Part shown: positions 57,001-63,960 of the stretch, in pieces
Position numbering within the stretch: position 1 is the stretch's first letter
How the letters are laid out: each line of letters opens with the position of its first letter
Assembly (NCBI GenBank): GCA_036571765.1
Contig: BROE01000015.1
Location: forward strand, 1,136,224-1,200,223
Source: Plecoglossus altivelis
Taxonomy: Eukaryota > Chordata > Actinopteri > Osmeriformes > Plecoglossidae
Direction: 5' to 3'
Length of the DNA stretch: 64,000 bases
Notes under the pieces: generated by a model
Told to the model about the DNA's origin: nothing
Database searches by the model: none
Seen by the model: the letters and a program-made list of their open reading frames with translations, nothing else
Program-made: the position numbers and the translations under genes

Positions 57001-59959
57001 GTACCAAATATTAACATAGATTTTCTCAGGTATTTAAATATTTATTTGCAGCTGTATCATACAATGAAATAGTTTAAAAATCATACATTGTGATTTCTGG
57101 ATTTTTAAAAATAGATTGTCTCTCGCAGTGGACATGCACCTACAATGGCAATTTCAGACCCCTCCATGATTTCTAAGTGGGAGAACTTGCAATATATATA
57201 CCTCACTATATATACTTAAATGTATAAGAAACCTTGATTCTGTTTGTATGGAATAAAACCTTTTCCTGTCCCCCTTCCATCAAACACAATGAATCATATA
57301 GATAAAGGAGTACTGCAGAAGTCTGTAGTATATGAAGGAGAAGTACACACTGTGGAGGAGATCCAACTGCTTCAGAATTCTGAACCCATTCAGAACCTGC
57401 TGCTATCATCACAGGGGGTAAGAGAAATAGAACAGTGAGTAATGCTATGGATAAATGGTATTCAATGGGAACAAAGAATCCAAGCTGTTTTCCAGGTTGC
57501 CATTCCCAGGACTAGACCCACAATGTGGTATGCTTCAAGCTTTAATTCTTAGCTGAAGGCCCCATCTGTCTTTATGATGCAGAATGGACTGACCTAGCAT
57601 AGACTATGTCTTCCTCTTTAGGCTGTATCAACAAATTTGACCTTCTCACATAGGGTTTTTTTATTAAAACTATGCCTGTCTCTAAGGCAAATAATTGAGA
57701 CAAAAAAAGTTTTTTTCCTTCTGCTGTTGAGTTCAAAGGTAAATACTTAGGTAAGGTAAGAAGTCAGTCTGTCATTGTTTCCTATTCGCCAGTGTGTCAG
57801 TGGTCTGACGTTAGCTGTAATGCAGACACTGAACGCAGTAAAGCTTGGTGGTAAAACATTTAGACCACAGATTACGAGATCCCAGGTTCAAATTATTCTG
57901 TACACTGATTTGAATAAAAGTGTCTGCTAAATGTACACATTACTATTGTGTGTGTGTGTGTGTGTGTGTGTGTGGATGGGTGTGTCCTTGTGTGTGTGGA
58001 TATTTGTATGTGCATTTACACGTTCACAGACTAGGTCTATCTACGCTGGCTCCAACTCAGGCATAGTTCAGTCTCCAACAGCCTTCTGTGATAAATACAC
58101 ATCCTGTCAAGACTGTATTTTGGCCAGAGACCCATATTGCGCCTGGAACCCAGACACAACAGTCTGTATCAACATCTTTCACACCTCAACCAAAGCACAC
58201 CGGTAAACACCATTCACCATCAAATCATTAACACAATGTAAAACGATCATCGTTGCCTTCATATTTGACAAGTGTTTGCCTTTCTGCCTGCAAACTGAGA
58301 TTCTTTTTTCCGAGTCAAACAAACCTTTGCCTTCTCTGAATACATGAATATATGACGTATGCTGGTTTTCACTTTTTTCAGGAACTTGATCCAGAGTCTC
58401 ATTGGAGATGCAGACAAGTGTCCTTCAGGTACGTTAAAGGATTTCTTGTGTGGACAGTTGGAAACACTCCAGGAACTCTGGTGACTTACTTACAATCAGC
58501 TGTTGAAGTTGATGTGGCACTCCCTGGAAGAAGCACAGTACACTTTGGTTGCACTTGCTTGGGCGGTTAATGCTAGTGCTGGGCCAGTGATTGTTAAACA
58601 AGGGTATATAGTTGAGCTCAACATGGCAGTGAATGTATTTATATGTATTACTTGCGAAACACTCATCCGAACAATCTTACACACAACACTGCTTGTCTTA
58701 AGCAATACATCTACCATATTTCAACTTCATACATTGTCCAGTTTTTAAGATAATCAAGCCACAGATAGACACATACACAGATGCATGCCTTTGTAGTTTC
58801 AATAAATTAAATTAAATTGGAATCCTATTATTGCTAATAAGTGAATTTCTCTTTAATCAAGCCATGGCACAAGAAATACAGTCATAGATGTGTCATTTTG
58901 TCAATGTCATGCATTCTCATTCTCCACTCTCCATACTCTCCATTCTCCATAATCTCCATCCCTCCAGCTCTGTCTCTCTCTGTGGATGAGTATCAGTCAG
59001 TGACTGTGAAGCTATGGAGCTCAGTAGAGCTTCCGTGCACAGTGCGCTCTAACTATGCCCAGACCTTGTGGATGGTGAACGGCAGTGCCCTCACCGAGGG
59101 CTCAAGGGGTTTCTACATGCTGGGTGAAATGGGCCTGCTTATCTATAGCGTGGCCCCTGAGGATCAGGGGTTTTATGAGTGCTGGTCCCTGGAGACGGCG
59201 GCTGGAAAGAACTTCACCCATCTACTGGCCGGTTACGTACTAAGTCTCAGGAGTGCGCCTTCCCAGTCCAGCCACTCTACGGCCCCCCTCAGCTCCAGGC
59301 TCTCCATCCTGAACCACACTGAAGGTAATCGTCACGGCAACACTGTCCCACTAACATCAGCCCCACCTGGCTTTACCGGCCTCACCTCACCCTCACTCAG
59401 TATTTCATCAATAACCCTACCCCCTGGCACGATCAACAGCAGCAGCACAACCATGTTCCTGCCAAAGCATCTCACCCATAGCTCCAGTACACCCCGCCTA
59501 GAGACGCCTGGCAACCCTGCCACAGAGTACCTGCAGCATGACAACAGCACCGCCCTCCTATTACTCTTTCTGCTTTTCTTCCTCCTCTTCCTGGTGATGC
59601 TGGCATACAACTGCTTCATGCAGTACTTGCCAGAGCCGTGCCTGCGATTACGCGCCGCCATGCTGGGGGGCACCAAGAAGCCCCAGCTAGAGTATTTGGC
59701 CTGTGAGCAGGGTGCAGGAGAGAAACTGGACCTTACAGAGCAGCAGCACCACCCCCATCCTACCCAAAAACGGAAGCAGAGTCAAAATCAGCTAAGAGCT
59801 CTGAGGGACACTGGATATGAGACAGAACCTGAGAATGGCAATGGCAGGGTCTCATCCCACAGCTATGCTGACAAGAGTTCGGGGAAGGAGAAGCCATTTG
59901 ATGTGGAATGTGTGTCCCAGCCAATAGAATATGCAGATGCAGATGAGCCCCTCTGCTAG
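35962..59959 (+). CDS. sema4d: Class 4 semaphorin (sema4d-like), membrane isoform, 14 coding exons
   Basis: Joined exons give 883 residues; human SEMA4D has 862. Order: signal peptide 1-24 (MAFGLLGVILGLLLEV), sema domain about 35-485 (CGTHAFQPLCDYL, DGELYSGTTYNFLGSEPIIS, VNYTQIVVERVRALN), PSI about 490-540 (CQDCILARDPYCAW), Ig-like domain about 560-640 with Cys577, Trp588 and Cys625, a Ser/Thr/Pro-rich stalk, membrane segment about 739-760 (LLLLFLLFFLLFLVMLAYNC) and a tail with DTGYETE and KPFDVEC. The last two motifs point to SEMA4D; the fish gene sema4e cannot be excluded. Family role: a ligand for plexin-B receptors (and CD72 in mammals) acting in guidance, bone and immune signalling, and often shed from the membrane. 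Exon borders are GT/AG and all phases match. The gene is divergent from slc38a9. Confidence 0.93.
36059..37304. other. Semaphorin intron 1, left part, no gene recognised
   Basis: AT-rich DNA. Contains a hAT-like scrap (AGGGCTGGGTGGTGTGGCTG) at 36184 and a TTAA-type repeat end at 36260-36349. Confidence 0.5.
36260..36349 (-). repeat. TTAA-type (piggyBac-like) MITE end
   Basis: Read on the minus strand it begins TTAACCCTTGTGCTGCCTTG and continues with a GGTCACAGTGACCCAAATG palindrome-like core, related to the copy at 33096. Confidence 0.5.
37305..37713 (+). repeat. Common fish SINE/LINE-3'-like interspersed repeat
   Basis: Starts GGTGCATGGTGGCGGTGCGG with a tRNA-like B-box area (GGGTTAGATTC), continues with GGTGGAGTCTGCATGTCCTC and CTCCGGCTTCCTCCCACCGT, and ends in a GGCGATGGATGGATGG tail. 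This layout is widespread in fish genomes. The exact family is not assigned. Confidence 0.75.
37714..38818. other. Semaphorin intron 1, nothing recognised
   Basis: No supported feature. Confidence 0.45.
38819..39235 (+). repeat. Foldback MITE (copy A, intact)
   Basis: A core with ATTGGTTATGGCAGATCCAG and GATCCAATAGTTTTAAACTT is flanked by an arm holding TGTCAAATAAAGATGTACAA. The copy at 46340-48230 has the same core with the arm on the other side in reverse, so the element is an inverted-repeat structure. Outer limits are approximate. Confidence 0.65.
39236..39625. other. Semaphorin intron 1, nothing recognised
   Basis: AT-rich DNA; a TATATA/TACATA tract begins near 39545. Confidence 0.45.
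39626..39920 (-). repeat. 60 bp tandem-repeat family, inverted copy 3, with companion block
   Basis: 39626-39760 carries GCCAGCCCCTTTGAAAACAG and AATTCACTTCTAAATAACAA, matching 20633-20745. It is followed by reversed 60 bp units (39788-39920), for example CCTATGTATAATTCCAGGAA. Confidence 0.65.
39921..40833. other. Semaphorin intron 1, nothing recognised
   Basis: No supported feature. Confidence 0.45.
40834..41105 (+). repeat. Two related units about 175 bp apart with a GAA run between
   Basis: Both units have TGGGCGTGG, a TATAGC...CACCTATG-like part, ATGGACYAT and GTATCATTGGGCCAAA. A (GAA)n run at 40973-40998 separates them. Confidence 0.75.
41106..42780. other. Semaphorin intron 1, nothing recognised
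   Basis: AT-rich DNA without recognisable features. Confidence 0.45.
43181..43455 (+). pseudogene. HARBI1-like transposase, N-terminal exon
   Basis: ATG at 43181 follows a splice acceptor. Encodes QRRRIYWVHPINQRRKEHGV, FHHLVAELRLDRDHYLKYFR and MDAEKLDNLLSLFGL, the Harbinger N-terminal signature. One in-frame TAG follows (after NMIR), then the frame goes on to the donor. Confidence 0.85.
43514..43822 (-). pseudogene. Unrecognised Pro/His-rich open frame inside the Harbinger intron
   Basis: A 102-codon frame with MNTPPPITFQGPAE and PTTYEGPAQPPIGQAHHS. Harbinger elements carry a second, Myb-like gene, and a broken tail of it is one possibility, but no Myb domain is seen. Could be chance. Confidence 0.25.
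44600..44875 (+). repeat. Interspersed fish repeat with GCGC-like words and a perfect hairpin
   Basis: GGGCCCTATCTTGCACCTGG, then TATTTTGCACCCGACGCACA and a perfect 14 bp inverted repeat at 44740-44770 (GATTTCCTATGTTT, 3-base loop). Sequence of this type is common in fish genomes; class unknown to me. Confidence 0.5.
45042..45500 (+). mobile_element. 3' piece of an L2/CR1-like LINE
   Basis: A 149-codon frame encodes the C-terminal part of a reverse transcriptase as in fish L2-type LINEs: QILYFLRLIKKNNLSEKLLV, FYSGSTESILTYCACAWFAS, then a tail with KIIGHHLPSPEELY and LSSGNRYRGIKTR. The catalytic part is missing. It lies in the Harbinger intron. Confidence 0.8.
45501..46339. other. Harbinger intron, nothing recognised
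   Basis: No supported feature between the LINE piece and the MITE. Confidence 0.45.
46591..48147 (+). mobile_element. Nearly full-length Tc1-like transposon
   Basis: A 1557-base element flanked by TA on each side. The ends are CAGTCCTGTCCAAATGTTTT and, reversed, CAGTCCTGGCCATAAGTTTT. The plus strand encodes the paired-like DNA-binding region (TRATIIALHKNGFTDKDMVA, IHRIISDFKERGSVLV), a GRPRKSSKRQ hook, and a catalytic part with SPDLNPIENLW. A frameshift near 47390, a stop near 47573 and another near 47870 break it. Confidence 0.93.
46918..47870 (+). pseudogene. Tc1 transposase pseudogene
   Basis: The first 161-codon frame covers the DNA-binding half; a shifted frame (47360-47572) continues with FDEVPFQLFGASGKRLVRRR and HVWGCFSSKGLGALTILP. 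After a stop the third part has FQHDEAPCHKAKV and PGNSPDLNPIENLWSILKRR. The first catalytic Asp region (FDEVPF) and the second (FQHDEAP) are still visible. A run of C's near 47313 sits beside a Lys-rich stretch. Confidence 0.9.
48231..48920. other. Harbinger intron, nothing recognised
   Basis: No supported feature. Confidence 0.45.
48927..49027. repeat. GATATA-type microsatellite
   Basis: About 100 bases of TATATC/GATATA units, largely self-complementary. A protein-like frame of I and Y residues here is only its translation. Confidence 0.95.
49391..50120 (+). pseudogene. HARBI1-like transposase, catalytic exon
   Basis: Pieces in changing frames: FLGTGEIFASLVYQYRLGMS, FPNCQGAIGSKRIIIRA (the family has AIDGKH here, so the first catalytic Asp is gone), a middle part DGDYLFINIQVGDFGRACDG, and a C-terminal AARWRVLYTQ...MSMCILHNYLLN. 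Stops and frameshifts show that it is inactive. Confidence 0.82.
50421..51667. other. Semaphorin intron 1, right part, nothing recognised
   Basis: AT-rich DNA up to the acceptor of exon 2. No supported feature. Confidence 0.45.
51668..51813 (+). CDS. sema4d: Semaphorin exon 2 (start of sema domain)
   Basis: Encodes EVNLIEFSEPGVFNYSSLLM then SEEKEVLYVGARETIFEL, the first sema blade. It follows a 15.6 kb intron full of transposons. Acceptor TTTTCCCCCACAG, donor GTACTG. Confidence 0.95.
51991..52053 (+). CDS. sema4d: Semaphorin exon 3
   Basis: A 63-base in-frame exon encoding VQWTVPQTPTMMCMAKGKSK and E; class 4 semaphorins keep the CxxKGKSK pattern here. Acceptor TGCAG, donor GTGCGT. Confidence 0.92.
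52066..52460. mobile_element. Short non-autonomous Tc1-type element (MITE)
   Basis: About 395 bases bounded by TA and by inverted repeats: left CAGTGCATTCGGAAAGTATT, right (reversed) AGTGCATCCAGACAGTATTC. No coding capacity. It lies 12 bases after semaphorin exon 3, in the intron before exon 4. Terminal family as at 31825. Confidence 0.85.
52617..52715 (+). CDS. sema4d: Semaphorin exon 4
   Basis: Encodes TDCLNYIRVLQVLDDDHLYV then CGTHAFQPLCDYL, one of the most conserved semaphorin blocks. 99 bases; donor GTAGGT. Confidence 0.96.
52928..53021 (+). CDS. sema4d: Semaphorin exon 5
   Basis: Encodes SLKDFSLAGRAEDGRGKCSF then DPSQSFTTVMV. GKCSFDP with a conserved Cys. Donor GTGAGT. Confidence 0.95.
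53219..53335 (+). CDS. sema4d: Semaphorin exon 6
   Basis: Encodes DGELYSGTTYNFLGSEPIIS then RYSLSQSLLRTEYSTSWLN. Acceptor TTATTCAG; donor GTAAAA. Confidence 0.96.
53457..53608 (+). CDS. sema4d: Semaphorin exon 7
   Basis: Encodes EPSFVFADVIREGKNSADGE, DDKIYYFFTEVSVEYEFFGK and LLIPRVARVCK. Donor GTCAGG. Confidence 0.96.
53810..53985 (+). CDS. sema4d: Semaphorin exon 8
   Basis: Encodes GDLGGQRTLQKKWTSFLKAK, then LVCSMPELNFVFNVVHDVFI and the block ending VFTSQW. Family-diagnostic KKWTSFLKA. The GTGAGT donor splits the Trp codon. Confidence 0.96.
54513..54669 (+). CDS. sema4d: Semaphorin exon 9
   Basis: Encodes ANVGLSAVCAYNMTSIDEVF, SKGKYMQKATVEQSHTKWVR and YNGITPMPRPGA. Acceptor TTGCCCCAG, donor GTAAGT. 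Confidence 0.96.
54700..55260. other. Semaphorin intron, nothing recognised
   Basis: AT-rich intron between exons 9 and 10. Confidence 0.45.
55289..55511 (+). CDS. sema4d: Semaphorin exon 10
   Basis: Encodes CINNQNRLRNITSSLNLPDK, TLQFVKDHPLLEDPV and VNYTQIVVERVRALNNNVYD. Contains glycosylation sequons NIT and NYT. Donor GTAGGG. Confidence 0.96.
55686..57207 (+). mobile_element. Tc1-like transposon with broken transposase
   Basis: Starts after TA with CAATGAGGAAAATAAGTATT and ends near 57207. The outermost right repeat lacks about 20 bases relative to the left. Inner repeats match well (TTGCAAGTTCTCCCACTT). Encodes MAKTKELSKDTRNKIVHLHW, GYGEIAKQLGEKRSTVGAII, then in other frames LWSDETKIELFVHN and YDNDPKHTARITKEWL, PSQSPDLNPIENLW. 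It sits in the semaphorin intron between exons 10 and 11, same strand. Confidence 0.9.
56041..56896 (+). pseudogene. Tc1 transposase pseudogene in semaphorin intron
   Basis: Three frames in order: DNA-binding half (56041-56292), first catalytic part with LWSDETKIEL (56358-56663), second with QYDNDPKHT and SPDLNPIENLW (56600-56896). At least two frameshifts separate them. Confidence 0.9.
57302..57417 (+). CDS. sema4d: Semaphorin exon 11
   Basis: Encodes DKGVLQKSVVYEGEVHTVEE then IQLLQNSEPIQNLLLSSQG, the last sema blade. A Tc1 element lies in the preceding intron. Donor GTAAGA. Confidence 0.95.
57842..57934 (+). repeat. tRNA-derived SINE remnant
   Basis: Has a B-box-like GGTTCAAATTA (57885) after GATTACGAGATCCCA and the fish SINE tail TTTGAATAAAAGTGTCTGCT then AAATG. 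The A-box part is weak. A TG microsatellite follows directly. Confidence 0.65.
57946..57974. repeat. (TG)n microsatellite
   Basis: About fourteen TG units, next to the acceptor region of semaphorin exon 12. Confidence 0.95.
58030..58202 (+). CDS. sema4d: Semaphorin exon 12 (PSI domain)
   Basis: Encodes TRSIYAGSNSGIVQSPTAFC then DKYTSCQDCILARDPYCAWN, the Cys-rich plexin-semaphorin-integrin motif. Donor GTAAAC. Confidence 0.95.
58382..58428 (+). CDS. sema4d: Semaphorin exon 13
   Basis: A 47-base exon encoding NLIQSLIGDADKCPS, matching the linker between PSI and Ig domains. Acceptor TTTTTTCAG, donor GTACGT. Confidence 0.92.
58429..58967. other. Semaphorin intron, nothing recognised
   Basis: No supported feature; a CTCCA-rich pyrimidine tract precedes the exon 14 acceptor. 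Confidence 0.45.
58968..59959 (+). CDS. sema4d: Semaphorin exon 14 (Ig domain, stalk, membrane segment, tail)
   Basis: Encodes the last 330 residues: Ig domain (VELPCTVRSNYAQTLWMVNG to FYECWSLE), Ser/Thr/Pro stalk, membrane segment, tail ending DEPLC and TAG at 59957-59959. An in-exon donor GTAATC at 59325 lies in the stalk and would remove the membrane segment if used. Confidence 0.95.
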
Positions 59960-61249
59960 ACTTTATAGACTTGAACCTTAGTTCTTGCCATTTTTTATTA
60001 CATAAGGTTTGTCCCTTTTTGATACTTTATACTTCTACTTTCTTTCCTAAACCCAAACTCAGTTTTCACTACTGTTTAGGAAGCACAGATGCAGATGATT
60101 TTAGATGAGGTTTGTATACAACTTTGCTCTGAGGGTACTGTTTTTGTCTCACCCAAAGCAGATCTATTATGTATTTCAGACAGTTTCATCCTCCAGTCTA
60201 GAGTATCTTTGACAATAAAAGTTCATTCCAAATTGGAAACATTGTTTTATCAAATTGGTAAGTTAACTTGTTGTTTTTCAAATTGGTGTTGCTTGTAACT
60301 CAATCATTGTTTGTGTTTAATGCCATTTTAAGGCTTTGTTTTTTAAAATAATTTTGTTCTGTAAATAATGCTTTTTTATGTGAGTTGGCTCATTTCCATC
60401 ATTGCCAACATTCTAGTACATTCTTTTATCCTCAGGGACTGATTTCTGGTTCGATCTTGTTCGTATCTTGCTTTGAGTAGAATCACAAACGTCCTGGTGC
60501 ATTCTCGGGGTTTAAAACAAAGGATACAGAGCTCAACAGGCAAACAAGCACTAATGACTGTGAAGTGGTGTGTACTTTTGTGTAAAAGAGCCTATATTCT
60601 TAACTTCAATGTTAATATGACAATATTAATTGTGTAGCAGTATTGGAGAAAGGGGCTTTCTTCAATCAGAACTTTTTAAACTGGAAAAATATACCATGGC
60701 ACAAAGATTGAATGCATGTTCCCACTTTGCTTGAACATGCTGTAAATCAAATATCAGACCACTCTCTGAATCACACAGGCATAAGAATGTTTCCTAGACG
60801 TATGTATGTATGGCTGCCCTCTACTTGTGTGCATTTCTAATGTTTAGAGATTAAATCTGGGAACAGGGTCTCATACTCAACACATCACTAACATGTGGCC
60901 TGTGTCACCTCACATGTTGAGCTGTATAAATGTTCTATATCTAAGAAGTGAAAGTATGAACATTTCTGTTTTATTTTTATTCAACATGTGCCCTGAAGGC
61001 AACCAGATGTTTTCTGTTTTTATATGTTATTTGATGAAGCTTTGTTTTAGAATATGCCATGTATAACATTACATCTGTGTTTTATTGTTTTGCATTGCTT
61101 TGGTCCATATCAGTGAATTCAAGAAGTACTTTGTACTTTAACCCTAGATTCCCCTTCTATTTGCTCTCTGCATCTTTCATACCTGTCACCTCCTATCTGG
61201 TTATGGTCATTCTCTCTATCACTCCCTTCCCTTCTTCCCTTTTTCACAG
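59960..61249 (+). other. sema4d: 3' UTR of membrane isoform and/or intron of the alternative isoform
   Basis: Non-coding AT-rich DNA after the TAG. It would be UTR in the membrane transcript and intron in the alternative one. A pyrimidine-rich tract (CTCCCTTCCCTTCTTCCC) leads to the acceptor at 61249. Confidence 0.6.
60214..60219 (+). terminator. sema4d: Possible polyadenylation signal of the membrane isoform
   Basis: AATAAA 255 bases after the stop codon. Another AATAAA lies at 62150. Which is used cannot be told. Confidence 0.4.
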
Positions 61250-61480
61250 CTACTACCACTGCTGCTCCTCTTTGTCCAATCGACACCTCATCATCCCTGT
61301 CCTCTGGAAGTAGTAGTCCTTCTGTTACCTCTTCCACCTCCTCTTTCTCCACCTTCTCCAATGGGTCTGGGGGTGCAAAGGGTTGGGGGGCTAGTGTGAG
61401 GCTGCTTCCTCCTCTGTTGAAGGACCAGGCCTGGGGTGTTCAGGCTCAGGAGGCCTTCCTGCTCTTCTGCCTGGCCTTGG
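61250..61480 (+). CDS. sema4d: Alternative semaphorin exon A (Ser/Thr-rich stalk, start of second Ig domain)
   Basis: Acceptor TTTTTCACAG and donor GTGAGT enclose 231 bases that are open in the frame reached from the in-exon donor at 59325 (split Ala codon). It encodes a Ser/Thr-rich stretch (PIDTSSSLSSGSSSPSVTSS) and then AQEAFLLFCLALG, which looks like the B-strand Cys of an Ig fold. It lies about 1.3 kb after the stop codon of the membrane isoform. No transcript can be seen here, so usage is inferred from splice sites, phase and domain logic. Confidence 0.7.
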
Positions 61481-61559
61481 GTGAGTGGTGCCTGTGACCA
61501 TGCCACTTTTTTCTCTCCTCTACCTCTCATTCTTTCTGCACCTGCATGTGCTCCGCACG

Positions 61560-61590
<31 letters not shown>

Positions 61591-62786
61591 ATATCCATCC
61601 CCTACCAATGAACATATCCAGCCTTAACTGGAAATGTGTGAAGTGACCCAGAGCAAGCTTGTGTCTTTGAACTGTATGTTTTGTAGTAAATTAATATCAT
61701 AGTATATTATGTTCTTGTTGACAGCAGGTACAAAACTGAGTAATTCAGTTATACAAAACGATAGATGTTGTCCTCGCACTCTGATTCTAATTAACAAAGT
61801 CTTCTCAAAGGTCTCGGATCCATCAATTTAGATATTTGCACGCTTTTTTGTCATTTTTATTAATAGCTTTGTGTTTTATTATTGAAATACCTGAAACCTG
61901 TGATTTAAAAAAAAGAATGATTGTAAGTGTGTCCCTCAACACTTGCCTAGAGAAGGACAATATCTCTTCAGGCGAAAGGGCTTTTTGAAGGATATTCTTG
62001 TACACCTGTAGAATTGCCACTTTTGAAGCATCAGTACTTTTTTGTGTGCCTATCTATAATGTATCGTAAATATATTTATATAATTAGAATATCTCGTGAT
62101 TTACATTTGATGTACAGACATTTTGGTCTATTTGTTGGGAGGGAGGTTAAATAAACCTTCATTTCAAATGTTACTAGAACATACTTGTTTGTTTATTCTG
62201 CTGACTGACGTTGGTAGTGTCATGTTAAGAATGTACATGTATACATGGCAAAGTAACAAAGGGGTAATCATCCTAAATGAAGGTAAGCTTTTACTCAAAG
62301 ACATTTTGTACCCAAAGCTGGACATAAAATACCCAACTGTTATTTAAAAAGAATGTTCACAGAGACAAAACGTCCATCTTGAGTACACAACAGAGGCCCG
62401 ATCTCAGTCCATAAATATTCACAACTTCAGGGACCAAGCCAGGAGAGGATGAATCCAAATCACATTGGTAATTTACTTTTTCTTTAGCAAGTCACTTGAG
62501 GTGAGGCTATTGGGTTACAATATATCTAGTACAATAATTTAACAATTATTCTTCTAATGTATAATGTCTTTGTCAGTCATAAACTGGACACTGTTATTAC
62601 CAATACAAGTAGTGTAAGCACATAGCAACAGATTTGCGAATTTAATTACTTTTGTGATCAACATAGAATTATGTCAAACAAATAATACATTAAGCAGGGT
62701 GACCTACAGCCTAAATGCCACCATGATGTGTGTCTTTTCCACTAAATATGTCTGAGGTCCATATGAAGTACCATTCTATTTTCCAG
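61481..62786 (+). other. sema4d: Probable intron between alternative exons A and B
   Basis: AT-rich DNA with a (CA)n run at 61556-61584 and an AATAAA at 62150. Nothing else was recognised. Confidence 0.5.
61556..61584. repeat. (CA)n microsatellite
   Basis: About thirteen CA units. Confidence 0.95.
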
Positions 62787-63002
62787 GTCCCAGTGACATC
62801 CACATTCACTGGCAGGTGAACGGACAGAGTCTAGAGACCCCCATCACTGAGCACCGACATCCGCTGAACCAGAAAGAGGTGCTACTGAGCAGCTGGGTCC
62901 GAGAAGTATCTCTTGGCAAAGAATCCCTCTACCGGTGTGATGCCACAGCAGGAGATGCAGGGAACGACACTTCTGAGATACATCTCAGCTTTACCAACAG
63001 AG
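62787..63002 (+). CDS. sema4d: Alternative semaphorin exon B (rest of second Ig-like domain)
   Basis: Acceptor TTTTCCAG and donor GTAGAG. In the frame set by exon A it encodes GPSDIHIHWQVNGQSLETPI through KESLYRCDATAGDAGNDT and IHLSFTNR. The Trp (HIHW) and Cys (YRC) complete an Ig-like domain begun in exon A. The first coding exon residues match phase exactly. Confidence 0.72.
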
Positions 63003-63868
63003 GTAGAGGTCTTTGGCTAAGCTAAGTGCTAAAAGAATCGAGAATAAAAAAAATTCCAAATAACTTTAATAAAAATAGAAGCAAATTGTAATATATTAAT
63101 AAAACTAAAGGGGTCATATAATATAAAACCTTTAACCTTGTCATAGCTGAATAACGACAGTTCCGTGGGTAAAATACACCTACATTGAACCACAAAGTCA
63201 ATTGACACCTCTTTCCAACGCAGATTTCACAATTAGAAACTGCTGCTGTAAAACGGTCTGTTTCCAACAAGCCACATTTGTCACACTCCAAAATTTACAT
63301 TCGGGTCAACATAAGATTTGCTGACAGACACGAGTATTAAAAAAATTTCTTGTGGGAGTGGTACTTCTTTCACTACAGCTGTAGCCTACAAACTGCTGCA
63401 AGTGAAATGCTAAATGACTAAACGACCACTCTGACATAGTAATTTCCAATCTATGGGCAAGTGGTTGCTCCTCTACATTACAGTATATTTCTCCTCTAAT
63501 TCAGGCTTAATCATATAAGGTCCAACACCTAATGTCTCCATGGTTTCAGTGTGCCATATTGCATCTTTGTGCCACAGCTTCACACATTGTAACCAACCAA
63601 TCAGAGCACACCTCATCTAGATATTTATAAGAATACCATATGAGGGAGAAAACCTTGTTTTCATTCAAGGAGTATACAGTATAAGGGTTGCACTAGAGCG
63701 CATAGAACAGCACCCTGGCATTTTCAGCCCAACTAATGTTACATACCCTATTTGGAGACCTTAAGGAACAGTCTGAAATACCATATAAAATCATTATATG
63801 ACCCCTTTTATAAATCTTCATACTGTATGTAATAGACTTTTATAGTAAAGTGTCAATCTTATTGACAG
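63003..63868 (+). other. sema4d: Probable intron between alternative exons B and C
   Basis: AT-rich DNA. GGGGTCATATAATATAAAAC near 63111 and its near-reverse ATATAAAATCATTATATGAC near 63783 look like the two inverted ends of an approximately 700 bp repeat element filling most of this intron. Confidence 0.5.
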
Positions 63869-63960
63869 ATGAAGACAGCACAGCTTCCAAAGACATGAAC
63901 CAGTGGATGGGGGCATTAATGGAACATGAAAAACTGCTAAAGAGATGGAAGAAGGCTTGG
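63869..63960 (+). CDS. sema4d: Alternative semaphorin exon C (basic tail, continues beyond window)
   Basis: Acceptor TTATTGACAG and a likely donor GTAGGT at 63961. In frame it encodes DEDSTASKDMNQWMGALMEH then EKLLKRWKKAW, an amphipathic basic segment. The end of this isoform lies beyond base 64000; if 63961 is not used as a donor the frame stays open at least a few more codons. Confidence 0.6.

Noticed and set aside
57842..57934. Functional tRNA gene
   Set aside because: Only a B-box-like string is kept; no cloverleaf, and the 3' part is a SINE tail.
59332..59676. 114-codon minus-strand frame
   Set aside because: Antisense to the stalk and membrane segment of the semaphorin; no similarity recognised.
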